Below are positions 54,081 to 64,000 of a stretch of DNA of 64,000 nucleotides, one piece after another. This stretch comes from Paraphaeosphaeria minitans. Taxonomy: Eukaryota > Ascomycota > Dothideomycetes > Pleosporales > Didymosphaeriaceae. Location: assembly GCA_015832175.1 (NCBI GenBank), contig WJXW01000014.1, forward strand, positions 1,240,001 through 1,304,000, in the 5' to 3' direction. Positions within the stretch are counted from its first letter, which is position 1, and each line of letters starts with the position of its first letter. The position numbers were made by a program, and so were the translations under genes. The notes under the pieces are model-generated. The model had not been told where the DNA came from. It did not search any database and was given only the letters and a program-made list of their open reading frames with translations.

Positions 54081-55610
54081 TCTATATTATTTATATCGCA
54101 AATAGATCCCTAATGCCCAAGACACCTTATATATACTAGGAGGTTACTACCACGATAATAGCCTAAAGATATAGAGAGGAACTTACTTTAGATGTCTTAC
54201 TAGAATCTAAGTACGAGTTAGTTTTAGAATTACCTTAGTTAATAATACACAACCTATAAATTAACTAGGGTATAAAGAAAATATTATTTAAACGCTATAA
54301 ATATATATTATAAGTAAAGCCTACGCATTAACTAAAAATAATAGTAGATAAGCGGGTTATTAATAATATAATACTATAATAAATAGTTAAAAAATAGAAG
54401 CACACTTTAGCAGATGCTAGTAGGAACTACTAGATTAAAAAGTGTAAAAAGGAGAATAATAGCACACCCCTTACCTTACTAAGAGAGTACAGGAAATAGA
54501 TACATATATTTATAGAGAAGGAAGGAAAAGTAAACCTACTAGAATATTAACTGTAGAATCTTACAATAGACCTAGAAGAAGGGAAGACGCTACCCTTTAG
54601 ACTACTATATAGTAAAATAGGAGAAGAACTCCTTAAAGAACGTAATTTTATTAGGACAAACCTTAAGACAGAATATATATAACTATTAAAGTTACTAGTA
54701 GTAAGCCTTTTTATATTTATTAAGAAAAAGGATAGATTAGATAGACTATACGTTAACTACTAATAACTTAAGAACATAATAATAAAGAACTAATATCTAC
54801 TACTAAATATTATAGAGTTAGGACATTAACTATCTTAAGCTAAAATATTTATAATAATAGACCTAAAAGACGATTATTACCTTATATAAATTAAGAAAGG
54901 TAAAGAATAGAAAATAGTATTTTAATTACGCTATAAACTATTTAAATATAAAGTTATACCTTTTAGACTTATAAATACACTAGCAGCTTTTATAGCACTT
55001 ATTAATAATATACTTTATAAATATCTAGACATATTTATTATTACGTATATAGATAATATCCTCGTCTTTTCTAAAAACAAATCTAACCACACTAAGCATG
55101 TATAGATAGTACTAGAAGCACTAGACAAAGCATGCTTTTATATTAAACTTAAGAAATATAAGTTTAACGTTAAATAACTTAAATTTCTAGAACATATTAT
55201 TACTATAGAAGGAATTAAGATAGCACTAAGTAAAATTAAATGCATTAAGAACTAGCTAATACTAAAGACAGCTAAGAATTTCTAAGAATTCTTAGGATTC
55301 TGTGGATTTAACTAACAATTCATTCAAGATTACGTAAAGGTTATAATACCTTTAATAAATCTTATAAAGAAGAACGTACCCTTTAAATAGATAAATAAGT
55401 ATAAAATGTTATTCTAACTCCTTAAGATAGTATGTATTATAGAACCTATCCTTGTTTATTTTAGAAGTAATAAACTACTACGCTTTAAAACAGACGCTAG
55501 CGATCTTACGCTAGGCGCCTACACTAAATAAGAACGTAATAGTAAATAGCACCTAATTGCCTATTACTTATGTAAATTTAATAACGCCAAAATATAATAT
55601 AATATATATA
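54081..55610 (+). mobile_element. Ty3/gypsy remnant 3, left part (protease to RNase H)
   Basis: Aligns with 46240-47755 of remnant 1: end of protease, reverse transcriptase (again YIDN, about 55053) and the start of RNase H. It is cut at 55610 by the insertion of the reverse element. The sequence resumes at 62235. Confidence 0.82.
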
Positions 55611-56027
55611 TGTTAAATCTAAGAGGGTAGCTAGTCCTAAAGGGTTAAGGTTGGTTCTTAGGCAAGAGTACTTACAGAAGGTGAAAGGTCTTATTAATAT
55701 AATAGTATCTTACAAAGTGTAATAAGTTAATAATTTAGTCTGCTAGAATCTAAACAATAGATTAATAAATAGATTAAACACAAGTATAGAAAGTCTATCC
55801 TTACGTTCCTATATACTAAGTAAAGTCCGCTCTGTAGGGAGCGCTCTATAGAGAGTAGTTATGTGTGTTATACTCTAGTATAGAGTAATTAAGCGCTCTA
55901 TAGAGAGTAGTTACATAACTCCTTTATTTAACGCGTAGCTAGCCTTAAATCCTTACTTAATCTTTACTACGTGCCTACTAGGTATAAAACTAGCTTCCTA
56001 CTATTATATAGATTTTAGATCCTAATA
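55611..56027 (-). repeat. 3' LTR of nested element 4 (417 bp)
   Basis: Same length as the partner at 61818-62234. It is more heavily changed in its outer half (for example CTTAAATCCTTACTTAATC against CTTGAATCCCTGCTTAATC in the partner). Confidence 0.85.
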
Positions 56028-56220
56028 TTATCCCCTCTCTTTTATAGATTTGTTCTAAATTATATGTTTAGATCTTAGCTATTATTACGTAAGCTATTCT
56101 ACTAACCCTACTTACTATAAATACGTCTATTAGTATTATACCTAGCAACTCTACTATTTAAAAACATTAATTATATTACGAGATCTAAGAAGCTAATATT
56201 ATCGCAAAGAATCCTTATAT

Positions 56221-56500
56221 TAACTATAGTTTTAAAGGTTCTATTTGCTACGTTATACTAGGTTTAGGTTTAAAGTGTTCTAAATGTATTCGCTTAGGTT
56301 ATCCTTATATAAATATAAGCTAGTTATTACTAAATAAGACTTATAAAGAGTATAAGAAGAAGATTAAAAAGGATAAGAAGGTGTTGTCTTTCCTAATAGT
56401 GTAGTTGTTATAAAATAAGAAGATACTAGCCTAGGTTAAAGAGCGTACTTATAAGAAGACGTTATATCTAGCTGCGGAAATAACTATAGATAGTAAGAAT
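56221..56500 (+). pseudogene. RIP-broken antisense ORF in the 3' region of element 4, with CxxC motif
   Basis: Read on the plus strand (opposite to gag-pol), one frame keeps protein-like composition for about 90 codons, broken only by TAG and TAA. It reads FKGSICYVILGLGLKCSKC, then IRLGYPY, then a Lys/Glu-rich helical segment (KTYKEYKKKIKKDKKVLSFL, ...KERTYKKTLYLAAEI). The CSKCIRLGYPY part resembles a cysteine cluster whose last Cys became Tyr. It lies between pol and the 3' LTR. I recall similar short Cys-cluster frames from other fungal genomes but cannot name a function. Confidence 0.45.
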
Positions 56501-59500
56501 ATAAATGTAGATACTGTTAATTATCCTACTACTACAGTGACTGTTAGTTACTCTATAGTAATATGGTTAACGCTTAATATAGTAGATACTATAGCGTTAG
56601 TACTACAATCCTCTTAAGTATATTTGTGTTTCTAATAGAATTCTTTAATCTTTTGCTAATAGTTTTCTAGATTATTTTTTAGTTCCTAGGTGTTTTCGCT
56701 ATATAGGTAACCTTTCCACTTAATAAAGTACGTGTTATTATACTAATTATATTCTAGAATTCTTTTAACCTTAAATTTATTTTCTTCCTTAGTCTAGTAG
56801 TAGAAGGTGGTTTTAACTAGTGTATTAGGGTCTGCTAGTTCTAGTAGTAATACGTAGAATACTAGGTGTATCTTTACATCTAGTAGTAGTTCTAACTTAT
56901 AGTTTACTAGTAATATTTACTTAGAAATATAAAATAGTCTAATCTTAATATAATCTAGTTTCTTATATTTTTTTTTCTAAGTTTAAAGGTTCTTTGTAAG
57001 TAAATATACTTTATCCCCCTTCTTTAGCTAAAGTGCTATTTTTTATTTTTAATTTTAGTATAAAGTTAATTGCTGCTAAGCTTTCTTAAGATTTTTTTAG
57101 AGTTATTAGTGTATTTTCTTTATATTTTCTACTATATCTATAGCTTCTTTTGCTTTAATTGTCGTAGGAAATTATTAGTTAAAGAGATATAGGTGTCTTC
57201 TATAATTTGCATAGAATAGTGTATATCCTAATACTACTAATACTTTGTTATTATAGGCTAACTGTGCTATAAGTAGTAATAAAACCTAGTTATTCTTTTA
57301 ACTGTTATAGTAGATGCGTAGGTACGTTTCTATAGTTTAGTTTGTACGTTCTATTTGTCTATTAGTTTGTAGATAGTAAGCTGTTAATAGTTTTTATTTT
57401 ATTCTAAGTAGTGCTATAAGCGTTATCTAATAATTTAACGTAAAGAGCTTATCTCTGTTACTAATAATTATTTTTAGAATTTTATAGTATCTAATTAGTT
57501 AGTCTAAAATAAGAAAAGTAAGTTCTTTTGCTATTATTCTTTTAAGGCATAGAATAAGCTTAATATACTTAGTTAGTTAGTAGACTATTACTAGTATACT
57601 ATTATATTTTAATTCCTATTATTAAATCCTTAGAGTTTAGAATTCCTGTAACAAAATCTATAGTAATATCTTCCTATAGTACTATTAGTATTCTAATCGC
57701 TTACATCTCTTTATATTTAAGATATATACTATATTTATTTCTCTAGCATTCTGCACATTTATAGATATAAGTTATTATAGCTTCTTTAATTCCTTTAAAG
57801 GTGTAATTCCTTTAGATAAGTTCTATTATTTTTGTGATACCTAGGTGTCCGTACATAAGGTTATTGTGGTATTATTAGATAATCTTAGTCTATAAATATT
57901 CTAGAACTTCTTAGTTAATTACTAAAAGTTAATTTAGTTCTGCTATTAGTTCTAGAGCTCTATTTTTAGCTTTACAAAGGATTACAGAGAAGGTTTTTGC
58001 CTTTTCTCCTACTAGATTACTTTATTAGCTAAGAGTGTCTACTCTACTATTTTCTTTCCTAGCTATATAGATAATTTTAAACTTATACTACTCTACAGTT
58101 TATAACTATTTTTGTTATTATAGCGTAAGTTCTTTTATTATTATGAACCTTAGAAGGTTCTTATAATTTATATAGATCTCTAGTGTTAAGCAACTAAGCG
58201 CGTAAATCCTCTAATACTTTAAGGCTTTAATAATAGCATAGAGTTCTTTATTATATACGTTGTATTGTGTTTTGGCGTTATTAAATTTGCATAAGTAATA
58301 GGTAATGAGGTGCTATTTACTATTATGTTCTTGTTTAGTATAGGCGCCTAGCGTAAGATCGCTAGCGTCTATTTTAAAGTGTAGTAGTTTATCGCTTCTA
58401 AAATAAATAAGGATAGGTTCTATAATACATGCTGTCTTAAGGAGTTAGAATAACATTCTGTACTTATCTATCTATTTAAAGGGTACGTCCTTCTTTATAA
58501 GATTTATTAAAGGTATTATAACCTTTACGTAATTTTAGATAAATTGTCGATTAGAACTATAGAATTTTATTTAGATATACTTAGCTGTCTTTAGTATTAG
58601 CTAGTTCTTAATGTATTTAACTTTATTTAGTGCTATCTTATTCCGTCTGTAGTAATAATATGTCCTAGGAATTTAAGTTATTTAACGTTAAACTTATATT
58701 TCTTAAGTTTAATATAAAGGTATACTTTATCTAGTGCTTTTAGTACTATTTATACGTGCTTAGTGTGGTCTAATTTATTTTTAGAAAAGACGAGGATATC
58801 GTCTATATACATAATAATAAATATATCTAGATATTTATAAAGTATGTTATTAATAAGTGCTATAAAAGCTGCTAGTGCGTTAATAAGTCTAAAAGGCATA
58901 ACTTTGTATTTAAATAGTCTATAGCGTGATTAAAATGCTGTTTTCTATTCTTTACCTTTCTTAATTTATATAAGGTAGTAACTGTCTCTTAGATCTATTA
59001 TTGTAAATATCTTAGCTTAAAATAGTTAATCTCGTAACTCTATAATATTTAGTAGTAGATATTAGTTTTTTATTATTATGTTGTTAAGTTATTAGTAGTT
59101 AACACATAGTCTATCTAATCTATCCTTTTTCTTAATAAATATAAAAGGGCTTACTGCTAGTAACTTTAATAGTTATATATATCCTTTTTTAAAGTTTGTC
59201 TTAATAAAATTACGTTCTTTAAGGAGTTCTTCTCCTATCTTACTATATAGTAGTCTAAAGGGTGGCGTCTTCCCTTTGTTTAGGTCTATTATAAGATCCT
59301 AGAGTTAATGTTTAGGTAGGTTTACTTTTCTTTCCTTTTCTATAAATATATGTGTCTATTTCCTATACTCTCTTAGTAAGGTAAGGAGTGTGCTATTATC
59401 CTTCTTCTTGCGCTTCTTCACCTAGTAGTTCTTACTAGCGTCTACTAAGGTGTATTTCTATTTTTTAACTATCTATTATAGTATTATGTTATTAATAACT

Positions 59501-61817
59501 CCCTTATCTACTATTATTTTTAGTTAATGCGTAGGCTTTACTTATAATACATAATTACAGTGTTTAAATAATATTTTCTTTATACCCTAGTTAATCTGTA
59601 GGTTGTGTATTATTAACTAAAGTAATCCTAAGACCAACTTATGCTTAGATTCTAGTAAAATATCTAAGGTAGGTTCCTCTCTATGTCTTTGGACTATTAT
59701 TATAGTAGTAACCTCCTAGTATATTTAAGGTGTCTTAGGCATTAGGGATCTATTTACAACATAGACAATATAAGGTACTTCTTTCTCTAATATTACGAGT
59801 CCTACTTATCTTGCTATTTAATAAGATATAAAGTTCTTTTCTACTTTTAAGTCTATAAAAGCTTAAGCCTATATTCCTTTAAGCTATACTAGTAGCTTAA
59901 CTAATACTATGCTTACTATAGTATTTAATTTAATAAAGGCGTTTTCTTATCTAAGTTTAGACCTAAAAAAGACATCTATTTATATAGGTTATAGTTAAGT
60001 TCTAGTGCCTAGTATGCGCTTCTAAGTATCTGCTTCTATTATTATTCTTAAGTATATAGTTTGTGTAGATTGTCTTCTTCTTTCTGTAAGGATGTTCTGC
60101 TATTTCTCCTCCTATAGTTTTTACTATTCCTGTGTACTAGTTAAATTAGTAGTTCTATTATTACTTTCTACGTAGGGCAGTTTACAAAGCTATCTAAGTG
60201 TTTAGCCATATAGTAGTATTTGTAGTCTTAGTTTAAACACGTGTACTAGTACAGTTATATATAGTTTTTATTAATAAGCATATTACAGCATTTATTACCC
60301 TTTAGCGTAAAGTAAGGAAAGTATTTTACTTATTATTTATTCTAGAGGTGCTTATTGTAAGCTGCGATAGGGTAGTCTATCTATACCTATCTACAGCGTA
60401 GTTTCTTTCTAGGTTATTTCTTATTCTCCTTTTTCTCTACCTTATATTATGTATATATTAGTTCTTCGCAATGCGTTTATATACAGAATTAGTGTGTAGG
60501 ATTTTAGTAGTCTAGGTAGTACTTTAGTGCGTAGTCTAACTTCTTATTTTTATACAGTTGTATTCCTTTTAGTGCCTAGTAGGGTTCTATGTAGTCCTAA
60601 ATATTTAGTTTGTACTTAGGTAATATAGGGTTATCTTCTTCCTGCCTACTTTATAGGTAAGGAGTAGGAGATTTTAGTATCTTTTCTACGTCTTCTATAT
60701 TATAGTATACGTTAGAGTCGTCTTCTAGATCTTTGTATAATTATAAGTTAGGTAAATCTAATTACTTACTTTGTTCTAGCGTAATACGTTAGTAACTAAA
60801 TAGTGTTGTAATAACCTCTTATTCCTTATTAGGTTCTTAGTCCTTAATAGTTAGTATATTTAACTTAGTTTAATAGACTTTATTCTTTAATCTATAGTTT
60901 CTAGCTATATAGCCTAGTTTGCCACATATAAAGCATTTACAAGTCTTAATTATTAGTTATTAACTTTTATTAGAGACACGTTTATTAGGCTACTTAAGGC
61001 CTATTTTTCCTCTTTTTCCTTTACTTAAGTAGTTAAACTAGACGTCTTCTATTAGTTTGTATTTCTAGTAGTTCCTTAGCTATTACTTTTAGATAATTCT
61101 AATAGAGTTCTTATAAACTACTTTTACTAGTTATTTAAAGCTTATTGCCTTAGGGTTTTAGTAGAGCTCTTGTTATAATAAAAACTATTCTCTATTAATC
61201 CTAATAGTTTCTTTATATAGTTCCTTAAGGTTAGTAATTTGTGCACTACTACGTAAGAGTTCCTTACGTAGTTTCTGTTTAAGTCCTTATTTATACATGT
61301 CCTAGAGAGATTTATTGTTCTAGTTAAGCTGTATAGTATATCTGCGAAACTTAGCTATGTACTTAGCTGCTAATTATTTCTAAGTTATAGTCTAAATCTT
61401 TGCCTTTATAATAGAGTTCTTGTTAGCGATCCTAAAGAGTTGTTTAAGGTATTTCTTAAAGTTATTATAATTCTTAATAATATTAACTATATTAGTGTAC
61501 TTATTTACGTAATTGTCGTTATCGTTATTATAGTCTATTCCTAGGTACTTTTAAGATAGGGATAGATTTATAATCCTACATCTCCTCGCATATATATTAC
61601 TATAAAGATAACTTTCTTTTTATCTTTAAGGGGTTATCTAAGTTAAAGAAGTAGAGGTCTAACTAAAGAATCTAGACGTTAGTTTAAGATTATTTACTAA
61701 AGTAGAGATTAGGTTTATGCGCCTTACTACTATTTTTTATAAAAGTAATCTTAGCGGCACCTAAAGCTGTAGAAGAGGTAGAAGTTTATAAAGTACTTAT
61801 ATTAAGGGTGTTTAAGA

Positions 61818-62234
61818 TATTAAATCTAAGAGGGTAGCTAGTTATAAAGGGTTAAAGTTAGTTCTTAAGTAAGAGTACTTACAGAAGGTAAAAGGTCTTA
61901 TTAATATAATAGTATTTTATAAAGTGTAATAAGTTAATAATTTAGTCTACTAGAATCTAAACAATAGATTAATAAATAAATTAAATATAAGTATAGAGAG
62001 TCTATCCTTACGTTTCTATATACTAAGTAAAGTCTACTCTGTAGGGAGCGCTCTGTAGAGAGCGGTTACGTATATTATACTCTAGTACAGAGTAATTAAG
62101 CGCTCTATAGAGAGCAGTCACGTAACTCCTTTGTTTAAGGCGTAGCTGGCCTTGAATCCCTGCTTAATCCTTGCTACGCGCCCACTAGGTATTAAACTGG
62201 CTTCTCGCCATTATGTGGATTTCAGATCCTAACA
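61818..62234 (-). repeat. 5' LTR of nested element 4 (417 bp)
   Basis: The right 130 bp (62100-62234) keep CpG and CpA sites such as GGCGTAGCTGGCC and CTACGCGCCC. The left half is TpA-rich like the element interior. It ends AGATCCTAACA before the ATATA duplication. Confidence 0.85.
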
Positions 62235-64000
62235 ATATAATAAAGAACTCTACACTATTATTAAAGCCTTAAAGCACTAGAGAATTTACGCACTTAGTTA
62301 CTTAACGCTAGAAATCTATATAGATTATAAGAACCTTCTAAGGTTCACAATAACAAAAGAACTTACGCCATAATAACAAAAATAGTTATAGACTATAGGA
62401 TAGTATAAGTTTAAAATTATTTATATAGCTAAAAAAGAAAATAGTAGAGTAGACGCTCTTAGCTAATAAAGCAATCTAGTAGAAGAGAAAGTAAAAATCT
62501 TCTCTATAATTCTTTGCAAAGCCAAAGATAGATCTCTAGAACTAATAGTAAAACTAAATTAACTTTTAGTAATTAACTAAAAAGTTCTAGAATATTTACA
62601 GACTAAGATTATCTAATAATACTATATTAAGCCTATGTACAGACACCTATGCATTAGAAAAACAATAGAACTTATCTAAAGAAATTACACTTTTAAAGGA
62701 ATTAAAGAAGCTGTAATAAATTATATCTATAAATATACAGAATACTAGAAAAATAAACATAGTATATACCTTAAATATAAAAAGATGTAAGTAATTAGAA
62801 TACTAATAGCACTATAGGAAGACATTACTATAGATTTTATTACAGGAATTCTAAACTCTAAGAATCTAACAACAGGAATTAAATATAATAGCATACTAGT
62901 AATAGTCTACTAACTAACTAAGTATGTTAAGCTTATTCTATGCCTTAAGAGAATAATAGCAAAGGAACTTACTTTTATTATCTTAGACTAACTAATTAGA
63001 TATTATAGAATCCTAAAAATAATTATTAGTAATAGAGATAAGCTCTTTAAATTAAATTACTAGACAACGCTTATAGCCCTACTTAGAATAAAATAAAAGC
63101 TGTTAACAGCTTACTATCTATAAATAGATAGATAGACAGAACGTACGAACTAAACTATAGAAACATACCTACGCATCTACTGTAATAGTTAGAAGAATAA
63201 CTAGGTTTTATTACTACCTATAGTATAGTTAACCTATAATAACAAAGTATTAGCAGTATTAGGATATACACTATTCTATACAAACTACAAAAAAACACCC
63301 ACATCTCTTTAATTAACAATTTCCTACAACAATTAAAGCAAAAGAAGCTATAGATATAGTAGAAAATATAAAGAAAATACACTAATAACTCTAAGAAAAT
63401 CTTAAGAAAGCTTAGTAGCAATTAATTTTATACTAAAACTAAAAATAAAAAATAGCATTTTAGCTAAAGAAGGGGGATAAAGTATATTTACTTATAAAGA
63501 ACCTTTAAACTTAGAAGAAGAAATACAAGAAACTAGATTATATTAAGGTTAGACTATTTTATATTTCTAAGTAAATATTACTAGTAAACTATAAGTTAGA
63601 ACTACTGCTAGATATAAAGATACACCTAGTATTCTACGTATTACTACTAGAACTAGCAGACCCTAATACACTAGTTAGAACCGCCTTCTACTACAGAACT
63701 AAAGAAGAAAATAAATTTAAAGTTAAAAGAATTCTAGAATATAATTAGCATAATAATATATATCTTGTTAAATAGAAAGGTTACTTACACAGCGAAAACA
63801 CTTAGGAACTAAAAAGTAATCTAGGAAACAATTAGCAAAAGATTAAGGAATTCTATAAAACATATAAACATACCTAGGAGGATTGTAGTACTAACGCTAT
63901 AGTGTCTACTATGTTAAGAGTTAACCACATTACTATAGAGTAACTAACAGTTGGTGCTATAGTAAGATAATTAATAGTATCTATACTTATATTCTTACTA
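62235..64000 (+). mobile_element. Ty3/gypsy remnant 3, right part (RNase H to post-pol region)
   Basis: Continues the copy interrupted at 55610: RNase H, integrase (about 62620-63300), chromodomain-like segment (about 63700-63830), then the post-pol region. The last 130 bp match, in reverse complement, element 4 at about 56480-56640. It runs off the window, so its 3' LTR should lie just beyond 64000. No frame is open; the 67-codon minus-strand frame at 63218-63421 is chance. Confidence 0.8.

Larger units (their letters stand above)
55611..62234 (-). mobile_element. Nested full-length Ty3/gypsy chromovirus-type element 4 (both LTRs, target-site duplication)
   Basis: Reverse-oriented 6.6-kb element. 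LTRs of 417 bp lie at 55611-56027 and 61818-62234, with ends TGTTA...TAACA. The 5-bp target-site duplication is ATATA at 55606-55610 and 62235-62239. Polypurine tract is beside the 3' LTR (56028-56042 read on the minus strand). On the minus strand from right to left: gag (about 61790-60900) with a zinc knuckle partly kept (CFIC, then His and last Cys changed to Tyr), protease, reverse transcriptase with an intact YIDD (58796-58807), RNase H, integrase and a chromodomain-like segment near 56700. Stops are frequent. It is inserted in the RNase H region of remnant 3, so it is the younger of the two. Confidence 0.88.

Noticed and set aside
63218..63421. Hydrophobic 67-codon minus-strand frame in the AT-rich block
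   Set aside because: Lies antisense to the integrase of a RIP-degraded element; Phe/Leu/Tyr/Ile content is explained by AT richness.
1..64000. tRNA and rRNA genes
   Set aside because: I looked for T-arm GGTTCGA-type and A/B-box patterns and saw none in a plausible cloverleaf setting; a covariance-model search would be needed to exclude them.

Overview
The window is filamentous ascomycete (Pezizomycotina) nuclear DNA. Genes carry short 47-121 nt GT-AG introns, often with a CTAAC/CTGAC-like branch site just before the acceptor. Gene families are fungal: ILM1, a salicylate-hydroxylase-like flavoprotein, a vanillyl-alcohol-oxidase-like enzyme, a PL9 pectate lyase and a BAS2-like cysteine-rich secreted protein. 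The right third is a block of LTR retrotransposons destroyed by C-to-T / G-to-A changes of repeat-induced point mutation (RIP) type. The mix of plant cell wall and secreted proteins with an AT-rich RIP block suggests a plant-associated Dothideomycete, but the lineage is inference.

The window has two compartments. Positions 1 to about 42,650 are balanced in base composition and hold the genes. From about 42,700 to the end (more than 21 kb) the DNA is TA-rich with no intact gene.

Gene compartment, left to right: a Met/Gln-rich protein of unknown function (213-3088, -); a long low-complexity and gene-poor stretch (3.1-9.8 kb); two doubtful small genes (9.8-10.6 kb); a two-domain BAS2-like secreted protein (10795-11375, -); a sulfotransferase-like pseudogene (13317-14362, +); a spliced small secreted protein candidate (15742-16111, +); a PL9 pectate lyase (16335-17562, -); L-lactate dehydrogenase (18082-19129, -); an FAD monooxygenase (19496-20788, -); ILM1 (21203-21825, -) divergent from an M19 membrane dipeptidase (22182-23711, +); a PLP serine/threonine dehydratase (24236-25647, -); the alpha subunit of farnesyl/geranylgeranyltransferase (26610-27644, -); a Lys-rich protein of unknown function (28556-30853, -); a VAO-type oxidase (31864-33901, -); two small charged hypothetical proteins (35.1-36.2 kb, +); a hypothetical protein with an Asp/His repeat (36857-37693, -); and an MFS transporter (40639-42420, +). 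Minisatellites fill many intergenic gaps. The largest is a roughly 1 kb array of a 23-bp unit at 38.4-39.4 kb whose copies differ mainly at CpA/TpG sites.

Transposon compartment: a tandem pair of 318-bp repeats at the border, then remnants of Ty3/gypsy chromodomain elements. A reverse-oriented element (55611-62234) with two 417-bp LTRs and an ATATA target-site duplication is nested in an older forward copy (54081-55610 continuing at 62235-64000). To its left lie a long forward copy (43746-49368), a 157-bp repeat pair 1.8 kb apart (49369-51340), and a 5'-truncated copy ending in its own LTR (51345-54080).

The enzymes do not form an obvious biosynthetic cluster. ILM1, dipeptidase, dehydratase and the prenyltransferase subunit are housekeeping types. 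The pectate lyase, BAS2-like protein, VAO-type oxidase, FAD monooxygenase and MFS pump would fit plant-tissue degradation, aromatic compound metabolism and export, but that is inference from family membership.
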